Below are positions 20,265 through 30,956 of a DNA stretch of 35,188 nucleotides, piece after piece (within the stretch, counting starts at the first letter, position 1; each line of letters opens with the position of its first letter). The position numbers were made by a program, and so were the translations under genes. The notes below the pieces were generated by a model. It saw only the letters and a list, made by a program, of their open reading frames with translations. It was not told where the DNA came from and made no database searches. The stretch spans positions 1,605,559 to 1,640,746 of the forward strand of contig KQ482057.1 in the NCBI GenBank assembly GCA_001430745.1, read 5' to 3'. Source of the stretch: Auxenochlorella pyrenoidosa. Its lineage: Eukaryota > Chlorophyta > Trebouxiophyceae > Chlorellales > Chlorellaceae.

Positions 20265-20978
20265 GGTCGACTGCCTGGGTTGCCTTCAACCTCTTGATGC
20301 ACCTCGTGCCAGTGCTGCAGCGCTGGAAGTCGAAAAGGGGCAGCCTTATTATGAGGGGGCAAAGTTGGTGGCGGCAGCGTGTAGCGGCGCAGAAGTCAGG
20401 GAGCCACAAGCGCCTGGCGGCGCTTGCGGGACATTCGATCGCCTTCTGAGCTTACCAAGGGCCTGCCTCAAGCGATGGCGGAGCGCCGAGTGCTTTGGGA
20501 GTCGCCCGCTGGGCCGCCCAGGTGGTCAAACACAGCGGGGCGCCGGGTTGCAGCTCTTTCGTGCAGTGCGGAATGATGGATCGGCGAGACTCGCTGTCGG
20601 CTTGGCATGAGCACGCCGTTCAGGCCTTGCAGCCTCCTGCTGAGCTTATGCTCACCGCTGACATGGGCGGTGGCAATGCTGCTGTTCTCTGCCTCCTCCC
20701 TGCACTGTCGCCAAGTTTCTCCGGCCTATGTGCCGCCAACCTTCAAATCAGCTTCTCGAACAGTGCTAGCAGGCTCGACTTTACCCACCGCACTTCACCA
20801 GCCCTCGCAGGCCGAAAGCGCCGTCAAGGCGCACCTTTGTGCCTTTCAGACTGTCAGCTGCCAGCTGCAGCTGCGTCTGGCCCTCGTAGAGGACTGCACA
20901 TGCGGTAGCGGCCGCCCTCGGCCTTCTAAGTCCAGCCCAGAGCGCCGCGGCCGCCTCAGCGGGACCCCGTCTTCCCCA
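20265..20978. other. Divergent promoter region between Cys-rich protein and RING-finger genes
   Basis: The two genes face away from each other, so both promoters should lie in these 714 nt. I see no coding exon and no regulatory motif strong enough to name. A short upstream exon of the minus gene cannot be excluded. Confidence 0.45.
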
Positions 20979-23424
20979 ATGGCGGACGAGCTTGCGTGGG
21001 AGTTCGACGAGTGGGAGCTGCGAGCCCACGGGGTGGGTGTTGGTGCCTTGGGCTGGGGTTTTCGAACGCAGCAAGCCTGTTTGCGGTTCCCAGCCTTGAT
21101 CGGAAGCTTCCCTGCGGGCAACGCCGCGCCCCGCAACCCCGTGGGCCAACTGCTTCCCAGCGCACAACAACGCCCCTACCTCGGCGCCCACAGGGTCCGC
21201 TGCGTCTGCCTCTTGCCCCTCGCGCTCAATCCTGCACACCCACAACTTGTGCCCTGACAGGACAAGGGCAAGCGACCCGTCCAGGAGGATGACTCCGACT
21301 CCGAAGACGCGGAGGAGTGCCCGCAGAAGGAGGGGAACGGGGGTCCCAGCGGCAGCGGCGCGGGCGAGGGCAGCAGCGACGCAGCGGCGGACCCACCGCA
21401 GAGCCCCCGCGACTCGGAGCCAGGCGACATGACGTGCGCGATCTGCCTGGGCAGCATCCCGCTGGAGAACCTGGCGCTGGTCAAGGTGTGCCCGCCACGT
21501 CGCTGCCTGCACCTGCCGTTGGCTTCAGGCATTGCGGCCCGCGCTGCACCCACCCAGTGGTGCTGCCCTCCTTTTGTTTAGGCTGAGACATCAGCTGCAC
21601 TGCAGATTGCTGCCTTGCGCTGCACCGTCACGCGACCCCGGCTGCGCTGCTCAAAGGTTGCCAGCCGTAACTGGCTCCCACCCTCTCGTGGCACCGTCGC
21701 GTCTCCCACAGCCCCTGCCGCCGCCGCGTCCCCACCCCCGGCAGGGCTGCGACCACATGTACTGCGCCACCTGCATCCTGCACTGGGCGCTGCACCGCGA
21801 GGAGCCGTGGTGCCCGCAGTGCAAGCAGCCCTTTGACACGCTGCTCACGTATCGCACGCTCGACGGGCAGCTCCAGGTGAGTGACAGGGGGAGTTGGTGG
21901 CCTGCCTTGCAGCCTGTCCGCATGTTCAGCATGAAGGGGGGTGCTGCAGAACTGGGGCAAGGGCTGTGCAGGGCCGGCACGCACGCCAGTGGTCCCTGGC
22001 AAGCCCCGTCGCGCTGGAGCGCCCACCCGCTGAGTGCCGTGCCCAGGCTCCGCCCCCCCGCCCCCGCAGGACTTCCCCTCTGAGGAGTCGGTGTGCCTGC
22101 TGAAGCGCGCGCGCTGGTTTGAGGAGCACCTGCGCTTTGAGGACCGCGGCTCGGCGTCGCTGATAGAGGACAGCCGGCTGGCCGACCACATGGCGTGGCA
22201 GGTGGGCACCGCCGGTGCCGCGCGCTGGGGGGCCGGCGCCCCCCCGCCGCAGACAAGCATGGGTGCAGCATTGTGGCCAGCCGGCTTCTCCTGGCGCGCG
22301 CCCCTGCTTTTGCATCCCACACACGCCTAGGCGGCGTGTGGGATGCAGCAGCAGGAGTGCCCGCCGAGGTGCAGCCGGCTGGCCGCCATGCTGCACCCAC
22401 GCCTGTCTGCCTGCCTGCTGCTGTACAGGCAGGGTCGGGGACGCGACGCCAGTGCAGTGCAGGGCAGTGGGCTGGAGCTCGCGCCACCCAAGCCAGTGCG
22501 ACAGCAGGCCCTCCTCGCCCCGCCCCCGGCCTGAACCTCCCCCCCTCCTTGTCCCACCTCACCCTGGCGGGTGCAGGAGTATGCCGCTGACTACGACCTG
22601 GCGGAGGACGAGGAGATTGAGCAGTACTACTTCAGCTCCGCCGCCGGCCGCGCGCGCGTGGTGCTGGGCAACCGGCGGTACGGCGAGGGCGGCTTCATCT
22701 CCGGCGGCCGCCGCCAGGTGGGGGCGGGGCGCGGCGGACGCGCAGGCGGCGCTGCCGGGGGAACCCGCCCCGCGGTGCTGTGCACTACTGTGTGGGCAGA
22801 GCGCTGCGCGCGGCGCGCGGCCGGTGCAATGCCTGGTTCCCCGCTCGCCGCCTCCAGGCTGGCCACCGCTCGACCTGCATGCCCCTGTCCCTGCGCTGCC
22901 TCTCCAGGCACGCCCTGTGGTGGAGCGCAAGCGCAGCAACAAGATGGGCAAGGCGGGCGAGCACGCGGTGGTGGGCGCCCCAACCGCCCAGGCCGCGCGC
23001 TACTCCACACCCAACGCTGGCGGCGGGCGCAAGGGCCGCCCGGGCAGCGCGTCGAGCGCAGGTGCCGGCGGCAGCACACCAGGTGGGGGCGGCAGCCTGC
23101 TGCAGGAGGAGCAGCAGCCTGGGTGTGAGGCACCTGCGTCGCCAGCGTCGGCAGCAGACCGGGCCGAAGCTGGCAGCGATGCGTGCCATGCCTCAGCGGC
23201 TGGGCCTGGTCGATCCCTCCGACACAACCGCCGCGCCGCTCTCCCGCCTGCCTGCTGCAGTGGCTGTGGCAGGGGCAGACGCGTACTCCTGCTCCCCTGC
23301 CGGGGGCAGCGCCATCTACGGCTCCTCCCCCAGCGGCTCTGGCCGCCGCGCCCGCCGCAATGCGCGCCGCGCGGCCATGGATGCCGGCATGGAGGCCGCC
23401 GCGACCTTTGGCGGCCGCGCGTGA
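20979..23424 (+). CDS. RING-finger (C3HC4) E3 ubiquitin ligase
   Basis: Exons 20979-21032, 21261-21485, 21745-21876, 22070-22201, 22577-22717, 22908-23082 and 23177-23424 give 368 residues. After MADELAWEFDEWELRAHG and an acidic/Ser-rich linker comes the RING: CAIC (77-80), x14, C-D-H (95-97), MYC, ATC, x12, CPQC (116-119). This is the C3HC4 cross-brace that recruits an E2 enzyme. The region after it (TYRTLDGQLQDFPSEESVCL, LKRARWFEEHLRFEDRG, YDLAEDEEIEQYYFSS) resembles uncharacterised plant RING proteins. The tail is Ala/Gly/Arg-rich and ends AATFGGRA. The first five exons are secure. The intron 23083-23176 was inferred because strong coding bias changes frame there; its acceptor lacks a good pyrimidine tract. 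Substrates are unknown. Confidence 0.85.
22249..22410 (+). repeat. Long foldback (about 78-bp imperfect inverted repeat) in RING gene intron 4
   Basis: The left arm (about 22249-22325) and right arm (about 22332-22410) pair along almost their whole length with a loop of only a few bases. Perfectly paired blocks include TGGGTGCAGCAT, GGCCAGCCGGCT and TGCATCCCACAC. By eye about 80 percent of positions pair, with small bulges. The structure lies wholly inside the intron 22202-22576. It resembles a long small-RNA precursor hairpin or a short MITE-like foldback element. No target-site duplication was seen by eye. Confidence 0.88.
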
Positions 23425-24814
23425 GCAGCACAGCTTCACAGCAGCTCCTCCTGCCCTTTTGAGGAGCTCCAGCCTGGGGCCCTGCCCTCGGCTCGCTCCC
23501 GGTTGCTCCACCAGGCTGCACTCGTCTGCAGCGCCTTGCCTAGGCACCCAGGTAGATTCGTGCCCGACAAAGCCACCCCTGGCCTGCGCTTTTGCCATGC
23601 CAGCTCGGTGCAGCGCCATCAGAGGACTTAGGGGCCCGCCAGCCCTGGCCTGTGCGCCCGGCCGTTGTGCTGGCAGTGGCTGGCAGTGGCAGTGCGTGGC
23701 TAGCATAGCTAGGCGTGTGCTCCGCATTTTGCGCCGCCTGTGTATTCGCTGCTGCCCTTCCTCCTCATCTCAAATCCAATCGTCTTTTGGCCTGCTCCTG
23801 CCTGCCTGCCCAGCCACTGGCCGTGATGGAAGCGCCATGCAGGTGGCACCCCTTGCTGCAACGCTGGCCCTCCTTGTTTCGCGCCTACAGAACCCGCCCT
23901 TGTTTCATTGTACTTGAGCACTTGTAGCTGCCGGCGCGCCTCCGCCCGCGCTGTGCGGCATGCATTCTGTATCAATATCACGCCGTGGCCTGCTGTGCAC
24001 TCTTTGGCCGCCTTTTTCCCGCAACCTGGACCGCCCCATTTGCAGCGCATCGCCAAAAAGCACAGTCTGATCTCCATTCCCATTTCAGCGCACTGCACCC
24101 GCCGCAGGCGCTCTGGCTCCTCCTCGCTCCCGCCACGCCTGCATGCCCCCTCCTGCCAGAGCAGAGGTTTTGAGTAGCGCCATCTCTGCTTCACCCGATC
24201 ACCTTGCTCAATGACATGCATGCTGAATTCTGTGACAGGGCTCTCCACGCAGCCCTGCCCCATTTTGTAACGCTACGTGTGGAGGTGGGGGCGCTGGCCC
24301 TGGCGCTGGCACGACTGCCTGGGCCGCAGGCCACAAAAAGCAGCAGGAGATTCGATGCCGTGCCGGCCTGAAACCATATTGCAACTGCAGACAGACATTG
24401 ACAGTTCAAACTGTGACTTGCAGCAGCAGCGGGAGGAACTCCAGGGAGGCTGCATGGATTCGCAGGAGGAGGAGCAAGGCCTGTGGTGGCAAACAATCCA
24501 GCCCGTTGAGTGCACTTTGCCCGGCAGTGTCATACTTCCCTCAGGTGTAACACGTGGGTTAGTCATAACACGGAGAGCGCCAGAGTGAAGGTGCTGCCGG
24601 ATTCTGTGGCAGACACCGCGTGGCAGAAATGCCGTGTGCTGCTGCGCGTGCTCCCCAAACACGGCCAAAACCTCCCCTGCCTCCTGCCTCCGCCCCCTCC
24701 TCTCCTCCTAAGAAACCAAGTGACCAACCCTGACCGCGCGCCAAAGCCTCCAGGCCCTCTCCCCGACCTCCAAGCTGCTGCCAAGCGTGCCTTCGTTGCT
24801 CACCCTCGACAACC
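23425..24814. other. 3' UTR of RING gene, then promoter of next gene
   Basis: No coding exon is recognised in this 1.4 kb. TGTAA signals at 24266-24270 and about 24546 could end the RING transcript, which would make a 3' UTR of about 850 nt or more. The sequence after about 24550 probably holds the promoter and 5' UTR of the gene starting at 24815. Confidence 0.5.
24266..24270 (+). terminator. TGTAA polyadenylation signal, RING-finger gene
   Basis: TGTAA occurs in CATTTTGTAACG about 840 nt after the stop. The distance is long but no earlier copy was found. Confidence 0.4.
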
Positions 24815-26532
24815 ATGGCCGCCCTGAAATGCTTTGCGATCGCGCCCGCAGCCCCCCGGTGAGTGCGCCACGGCCAGCAAGTCCCACTTGGGACTTGGGA
24901 CTTGGGACTTGCCGGCGGCGGGTCGGCCAAACACGCCCTTTCGGACTGCACAACCCTTTGCACGTTGGTTGGTGGCGCTCCCGGGCAGCGCCGCCCACTG
25001 GGGCTGCACCACCCGCTACATGCCGCCCGCCCCGCCGGTTACCTCAACCCCTGGTCACCCCTCCTACCCCACCTCGGCTCACTTCCACCCCCTGCCCACC
25101 CCTTCCTGCTCGCAGCACCCAGGTGGTGCGGGAGAGCCCCGTGGGGGTAGTACGGTGGCCGGTGGCGGCGCCGGCGCAGTGGCCTCCTTCCCACTGAACA
25201 TTGAGCGCCGCGGGCGTTCGACCACCCTGGATGTGCCCTTCACCTTTGCCGCCCCTCTGCGCCACGCCCGCCTGACCGAATGGCTGGGCAAGGAGCGGTG
25301 GACAGTGCGCGGCGACGCCGCGCCCGCCCCTGCCGCGCCTGCCGGTGGCGCCACCGAGGCCGCTGTCCAAGCGGCTGAGCTGCTCTTCATCCGTGACGTG
25401 CTCGGACCCCTGCGCCTGCGCCCAGGAGCCGTCCCTGAAAAGGTGGGAAGCTGCTTGCATGCCTGCTACGCAGCAGCAGCTTGCAGGGGGGATGTTCGGT
25501 CTTGTGGGCCTGCCCCTTTGTTGCAGTCGCCTGGACCCCTGGCCCGCCAGGCAACCCTCGGCATCAGCCCTCAAGTCCGAGCCGGACTCCAGACACCTCC
25601 TCACCGACCCGGCTCCCCCCCTCCCCCCCCTGCAGATTGTGGCTCGCCTGCTGGCCATCGGCGTCATGGCGCTGCACAAGCGCTGCGAGGCGCTGTTTGG
25701 CCAGCGCTGGGCCGACTTCCTGCTGGCCCGTTGGCCCGAGACCTCCCCAGCCCCCTCCGCCGCCACCTCCGCCCCGCCCCCCGCCGCCACTCCCGCCCCC
25801 ACCGCGTCAACCGCCACCACCGCCGCCGTCACCGCCGCCACGCTCGCCCCCTCGCCCCCGCCCCCGGCCCTGCTGCCCATCCCCACTACCGCGCCGCCGC
25901 CCCTGCTGCCCATCCCCACCGCCTCTGACGCCGACGACGGCGGCGAGGAGCCGCTGCTGGCGCTGCTCTTTGGCGAGCCGTCCACCGCCGCCTGCCTGGT
26001 CGGCGGCTTTGAGGGCGCCGGCGACAACGCCGACGAGCTGGAGCTGCTGCTGCTGCCCGGCGGCGGCTGCGGCGGCCTCGGCCTGGCGGCAGAGGCGGAA
26101 GCAGAGATGCTGTGGGAGGAGGCGCTGCCCGTGCCGCCCACCCCCGCCGGCGGCAGCGGCAGCGTGCCCAACGCCTACACCTTGCCAGCGGCCCAGCCTG
26201 CGGCGGCGCAGCCCCTGGCGGCGCAGCTCGGCCTGGCGCCGCTGGTGGCCGCGGCCGAGCCCGCCCTGCAGTCCAGCCAGGACGCCGAGCTGGCGCAGCT
26301 GGTGGCGGAGCTGTCGGCGCCGGCGGCGCCGGCGCTGCCGGCTGCCGGCGCCGCGCTGCTGCTGCCCGACGAGCTGCCCGAGATCCCGCCCTGCTTCTCC
26401 AGCGCCGACCTGGAGGCGGAGCTGGCTGCCGAGGCGGCGGCCAGCGCCGGCGGCGCCCCCTCTGCCGACCTCGACTTCCTATGCTCGTGCAACACCTGGG
26501 ACCTCTTCCCCCCGCCCCCCTTTGCCCCCTGA
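24815..26532 (+). CDS. Unrecognised 438-aa protein with transit-peptide-like N-terminus and low-complexity tail
   Basis: Exons 24815-24858, 24989-25037, 25116-25442 and 25636-26532 (stop TGA) join in frame. The 49-nt second exon is the only piece found that restores the frame between the first ATG (ACCATGG context) and the main body. The N-terminus MAALKCFAIAPAAPRAAHWG lacks acidic residues and is rich in Ala and Arg, like an organelle targeting peptide (inference). A compact region follows: VASFPLNIERRGRSTTLDVP, RLTEWLGKERWTVRGD, LLFIRDVLGPLRLRPG, and, after the last intron, IVARLLAIGVMALHKRCEAL and QRWADFLLARWPE. Residues from about 175 on are Pro/Ala/Thr-rich, then acidic and Leu-rich (ELELLLLPGGGCGGLGL), ending CSCNTWDLFPPPPFAP. 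I do not recognise the family and assign no function. Confidence 0.6.
24877..24912 (+). repeat. 7-bp tandem repeat forming a 10-bp inverted repeat in intron 1
   Basis: CTTGGGA is repeated 3.4 times from 24887. GCAAGTCCCA (24877-24886) is the exact reverse complement of TGGGACTTGC (24903-24912), so the repeat can fold into several alternative hairpins shortly after the donor at 24859. Confidence 0.85.
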
Positions 26533-27235
26533 CGACCACCAAGCCCTCCACCCCCGTACCGGCGCCTCCAAGTTTTAGGGCGAGGCCGCCAAAAAATACC
26601 CAAACAGGCCGCGGCGCTGCGCGCCGCGCCGGCGAGCTGCCTTGCACCCCGCCGCCGGCCGAGCGCGCAGCGCTGCCCCTGCCCATGCATAGCACTTTGA
26701 TTTGAATCACCCGCACGCCATCCTACACCCTTCCTGTTGTCCCCCTGAAGGGGTTCACCCTCTGCACTCTGTGCCACCCTCTGAGCCTTAACCCTCCCCA
26801 TTCAGCTGTGTGTATCGTTACCCTTCTTTGGCGGCGCTTGCCTGCCGCCCCAAAAACAAACAAGCACTTGCCATCATTGTGCGCCTCATTCCACCCTCCA
26901 GCCTGCTTGCACTCATACTGAGAAGAAAGAAACATTCTGCCTTGCCGTGTGCCCCTTTGCCTCGCATCTCTGGAGGCTGCGACCCCTCCACTCCTGTTGT
27001 GCCACCACATGCATCCTCCCACATGTGCCCCTCCCCCCTGTGCATCCTCACACCCCTGATCTGCATTGCCCATACTATGGAATCACTTGCACGCCTCCAT
27101 GTGCAGTGAGGCCACTGCGCTAGCGCTCGCTTACATCCCCCCCATCGGCTCGCCCATTCTTCCCTTCTTGCGGCCTGCGTGATGCGGGCAGTTCGATAAC
27201 TATGCGTCTGGTTTCGCGCCCCATTTTCTTTCACT

Positions 27236-27240
27236 TGTAA
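27236..27240 (+). terminator. TGTAA polyadenylation signal of 438-aa protein gene
   Basis: TGTAA follows a long T-rich stretch about 700 nt downstream of the stop at 26532. Confidence 0.45.
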
Positions 27241-27530
27241 CTCTCCATCAAAGACTGTGAGAGGTTGGGGGAAGAGCAGAAGATGAGGCAGCGGCAGCCA
27301 CGGCCAGAGAAAGGAAAGTGCCTGCCTGGACTGACGGGACATTGCACTGTTGATTGGAGGGCAGCTTTGGTGCACTTGCTAGCTGGAGTCCCCCCAGCCC
27401 CCCACCCACTCTGCCATCGGCTCAGAAAGGGTGGACATGCCCTGAAGCCAGAGCGGTGGTGGGGAGAGAAGTGATGGGCGTGTCTGTGGGTTAAGGCTTG
27501 GCCTCTAGTCGGTTCTGCTGCATTTGTGAG

Positions 27531-27587
27531 CAGCGCAGAGCTGGTTGGCCTGGAGGAGAACAGCGCAGCTTTGGTTGGCCTGGAGGA
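27531..27587. repeat. 27-bp direct repeat, 30-bp period
   Basis: CAGCGCAGAGCTGGTTGGCC and its continuation (27531-27557) recurs at 27561-27587 with about two mismatches, in noncoding sequence. Confidence 0.8.
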
Positions 27588-28153
27588 CCCCCAGGCTGCT
27601 GCTGGGGGCCTGCAATCTGCACAACTCCTGATCTGGTGGTCGGCATACCGGGCAGGTGATGCGCCCGCCTGCCTGCCGTGCATCCTTTGCCCAAAGCAGG
27701 CACTGCCACTCCCTCCCGCATCCGCCCGGCAGGCGCCAGCGCTAGGTGAGTGCCTGCGCAGCCTTCCAGGACCCGTCCCGCAGGTGAGGTGGTACGGAGC
27801 GTGGCCCACTTTGGGGCAGGGCAGGGGACGGCGCAGCACTGGCAGCAGGTGTGGCCGGGTGGCCAGTGCGAGGTGCTGCCGCTGAAGGCGGGCGGCACAT
27901 CAGAGCCAGCAGCGCATGGCACAAAGCGACGGCTGCATCTGCTGCCTCTTAGGGAGCCGACCGTGCCAAGTGAACAAACAACTTGCATGCAGCCAGCAAG
28001 CATTTCAAGCTCTGCGCAGCCTGCTGCGCTGTACTGGCGTTTGGGTGCTTGTGAGGCAGAGAACATTTCAGGCAGTGCCGACATCAGTCGAGTGTGCAGA
28101 GCAGTGCTGTCCAGGAGTGGCGCATGCACGGAAGCTGCGCAGCTGGGCGGCTG

Positions 28154-29153
28154 TCATCCCGCGGCGCCGACGCCGCTCTGCGAGTCGCTGTCGCTGCTGC
28201 CGCCAGACTCGAGGTCCGAGGTGGGGACCAGCGCCGCCAGGACCTGCAAGCAGGGTGAACAATGACGTCAGCACGCTGCGCCGGGCATCTCGCCGTGCTG
28301 GGCGGGTCACCCTGGCAGGGCCCGCCCGCCGCTCCTCCTGCGGTTGCCAGCAGCCCGGCCCGCTGTCCACCGCGCAGGCACTTGTCAATGGGCCCTCGTG
28401 CACGCACAAGCGGCAGCCGGGCGGTCATCCCCCCCACAGGCGCAGCCGGCCGCTGCAGGGCGGGCCGGGCGTGCGTGTGCGTGCCTGCAGGGGGTGCGCC
28501 GGGTCCACGGCCTCCTCGTCCAGGGGCACCAGGGTGAGGCCCGGGTGGGAGATGAGCAGGGCGTCCGCGGCGCTCGGCCCCGCCAGCACCAGCCCCGGCT
28601 GGTCCCGCAGCAGGTCGTCGACCTGCCGGGCAGGGCAGGGCGGCGTGCCGGGTGTGGAGATGCAAGGACAGGGGCGGGCAGGGCGCGCGCGCGTGGCGGG
28701 GACTGCGGGGCATGCAGCAGCCTCCCCGCGCCACCTCAGCACCGTGCGCAGGTCACAGCCGCCCGGTGCGGCAGTTCTGCGGCCACACGTGGCTCACCGG
28801 CAGCAATGAGCCTGAGGGCAGCGGCGGCGCCTCGATGCGCAGGAACTCCAGCGCCCCCAGCGCCGCCTCCTGCCGGCTGCCCGCCCCTGCTGCCGCGCTC
28901 GTTGGTGCATCCTCCAGCGAGAGGGACGCAAGCGAGGGGGCCCCTCCTGGCCCAGTCCCGCCGCCGCTGCTGCTGCTGGTGCTGCTGCTGCTGCCGGCAG
29001 CGAGGGTGATGTGCGGGCCGCAGCCCAGCCCCTCTGCCGCAGGTGCCAGCCTGCCCTGCGTCACGTCTTGGGGAGTGGCCCGCTCAACGTTCTGCGGCCG
29101 CTGCGCCCACCAGTTGACCAGGAACGTGACGCGCCGCTGGCAGGGCTGGCCTC

Positions 29154-29194
<41 letters not shown>

Positions 29195-30571
29195 GGGGCC
29201 GCCATGCTTTCAAGCACGCCGTGCGCCTGCTTGCCGCTGCACCCGGGGGATGCGGCACCGGCAAAAGCAGTGAGCGCAGGATTGCGTGTAGCCTCCTCTG
29301 CCAGCGCTACTAGTTGCTTCACACATGCCCAGGCACTCCCGGCCGCAGCCAGCCGCTGTGCCGGGCACCCCCGCCTGCCCGTTGCCCCCCTCAGATACTG
29401 CAGAGGTTGCTCCCAAATCGCCCCGAGGGGGACCTCGCGGGGGCCCCTCCCTGCATATGCGCCAGCAACCCGCCCACCTGAACAGGCAGTACTGGTTCAC
29501 GCGGGGGAAGACCAGCGCCGACCAGGCCGGGTGCTCTGGCAGCACGCAGCGTTGGTCATGGTCGTACCGCTGGTCAATCAGCACGGTGGGGGCCTGCAGC
29601 GACGGCGCGAGGGCGGTGCGCCAGTTTGCTTTAAGCCAAGCATACAGCATGCAGGGATGCGCCCGTGCATGGAAACTGGAAGCCAGGGCAGCCAGGCAGG
29701 CGCACGGACAGCAGGCAGCAGCCGCCGCCACAGGCCGCCAAACCCGCAACCACGTCGGCATCCGAGCATGCAGCCCTCCTGGGCCCTGCAACCTGCCGCA
29801 GCGCTGCTGTGGCGTCGGCCTCCGTCTCATCGTTGGGCCCCTCTGGCGCCCCCGTGAGGTAGAGCACGGAGGAGAGGATGGGGTTGGCCATGCGGCCGTC
29901 CTGCTGCATGGCGTGCTCGTCCTTGTCAAAGTGGAAGCCCAGGCCGCGGCCGCCCTCGTAGATCTGCCCGTGGTGGGGCGCGTGGAGCAGAGGGTGTGGA
30001 GGGGCGGGGCAGCGCCGGGGCGCATGCCGGCAGGGGAGGGAGCCGAGGTTAAGAGGAGCTGAGGGGAGCGCCGCGGCAGCGATGGGCCAGCTCCCTGTGC
30101 CGCACGGGGACTGCATGCCATCTCCGGGCGTTCCCATCGCTGACTGCACCCACCTGGCACCAGAACTCGGCGCCCTCCCAGCAGCCGTCGTGGGGCGCCA
30201 GGCGAGCCTTGACCAGCCGCCGATACAGCTGCTGCACCGCCTGCTCCGCCGCCGCCACCACTGGAGCGCGGCCCTCCACAACATCCCTGGGCACCCAGTA
30301 GTTTGGGCACTCTGCCAGCGCGTCAGCATCCGCCTGGATTGGGAAAGAGAAGGCAGGGCTGGCGAGGGTGACCCGGCAGGCGGCGGCGGCTGCAGGAGCG
30401 GCGGCAGCGGGCGGTGGCGATTGCGCTATGTTTTCTAGCTTGGACGATACTCTAGCACCTTGATTACAGACCCCCAGCGTGCGAGGCGCCCTCATGCCCT
30501 CACGGCCACACCTGCACAGCCCGAAGCGCCTCTTGCGGCAGAATGCGGTGCACAACCACGGTTTCCTCCAT
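28154..30571 (-). CDS. 2-oxoglutarate/Fe(II)-dependent dioxygenase-like protein with polyglutamine insert
   Basis: Exons 30571-30512, 30333-30154, 29963-29793, 29593-29478, 29236-28798, 28622-28485 and 28243-28154 give 397 residues. The fold signature is complete: IYEGGRGLGFHFDKDE carries the iron-binding His91 and Asp93, LFSGKQAHGVL the distal His181, and RRVTFLVNWW the Arg (210 or 211) that holds 2-oxoglutarate. Between them lie ILSSVLYLTGAPEGPNDETE and PTVLIDQRYDHDQR. Such enzymes couple 2-oxoglutarate decarboxylation to hydroxylation or demethylation; the substrate is unknown. Thirteen glutamines (191-203) separate His181 from the Arg. A Ser-rich linker and a C-terminal VDDLLRDQPGLVLAGPSAAD region follow. 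The first five exons are secure. The donor of exon 6 is uncertain: a GC donor after CAG at 28485, or GT within GCC|GTGGAC (after 28507), both keep the frame to the same final exon. Confidence 0.8.
29155..29193 (-). repeat. (CAG)13 trinucleotide repeat coding for polyglutamine
   Basis: Thirteen uninterrupted CTG triplets on the + strand read CAG on the coding strand and encode Gln191-203 of the dioxygenase. Pure CAG without CAA interruptions suggests a length-variable microsatellite. Confidence 0.95.
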
Positions 30572-30822
30572 GATTGCAGATCAATTAGACTGCACTCCCC
30601 TGCGGTCTGAGCTCTGTAAGCAGGGGCAAGGCCTGCCCTGCTGTTGCCGGCCTGAGGAAGCCTGCTTTTGCTGCAAGAAGATTCAATCCCAATTCTTTAG
30701 ACTTGTGAATGGAGACAAGGTGTGCCCTGCAGCGGGCCACGACTGCGCTGGCCGCGCCCCGCCATGCGCGCCCTGCTCTGGGTGTTGTCGTGCTGACGTG
30801 CATGGCAGGCGAGAATGTACAT

Positions 30823-30827
30823 TTACA
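30823..30827 (-). terminator. TGTAA polyadenylation signal of Ala-rich protein gene
   Basis: The minus strand reads TGTAA, about 130 nt after the stop codon at 30957-30959. Confidence 0.6.
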
Positions 30828-30875
30828 GCAGCGAGAACATGCGCAGAAAAGGATGACACTAAGAAACAAGATGGG

Positions 30876-30956
30876 CAGGGCCAGGCGAAGATGTATGGGC
30901 AACCAACCCGAGAGCAGTGGGCAGGAGGCAGGGCAAGCCGAAGATGGATGGGCAAC
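30876..30956. repeat. 28-bp direct repeat abutting a stop codon
   Basis: Copies at 30876-30903 and 30929-30956 match at about 25 of 28 positions (core GAAGATG-ATGGGCAAC). The second copy ends directly beside the stop codon of the minus gene. Confidence 0.8.

Larger units (their letters stand above)
26533..28153. other. Convergent 3' UTR region, 1.6 kb
   Basis: No gene is recognised between the stops of the 438-aa protein gene (+) and the dioxygenase gene (-). TGTAA at 27236-27240 suits the + gene. The only TTACA seen for the minus gene is at 27131-27135, so the two transcripts might overlap by about 100 nt. A 27-nt imperfect tandem duplication lies at 27531-27587. Confidence 0.5.
30572..30956. 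other. Promoter of dioxygenase gene and 3' UTR of the next minus gene
   Basis: Both neighbours are on the minus strand. TTACA (minus TGTAA) at 30823-30827 marks the end of the upstream gene, leaving about 250 nt for the dioxygenase promoter. A 28-nt direct repeat lies at 30876-30956. Confidence 0.5.
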
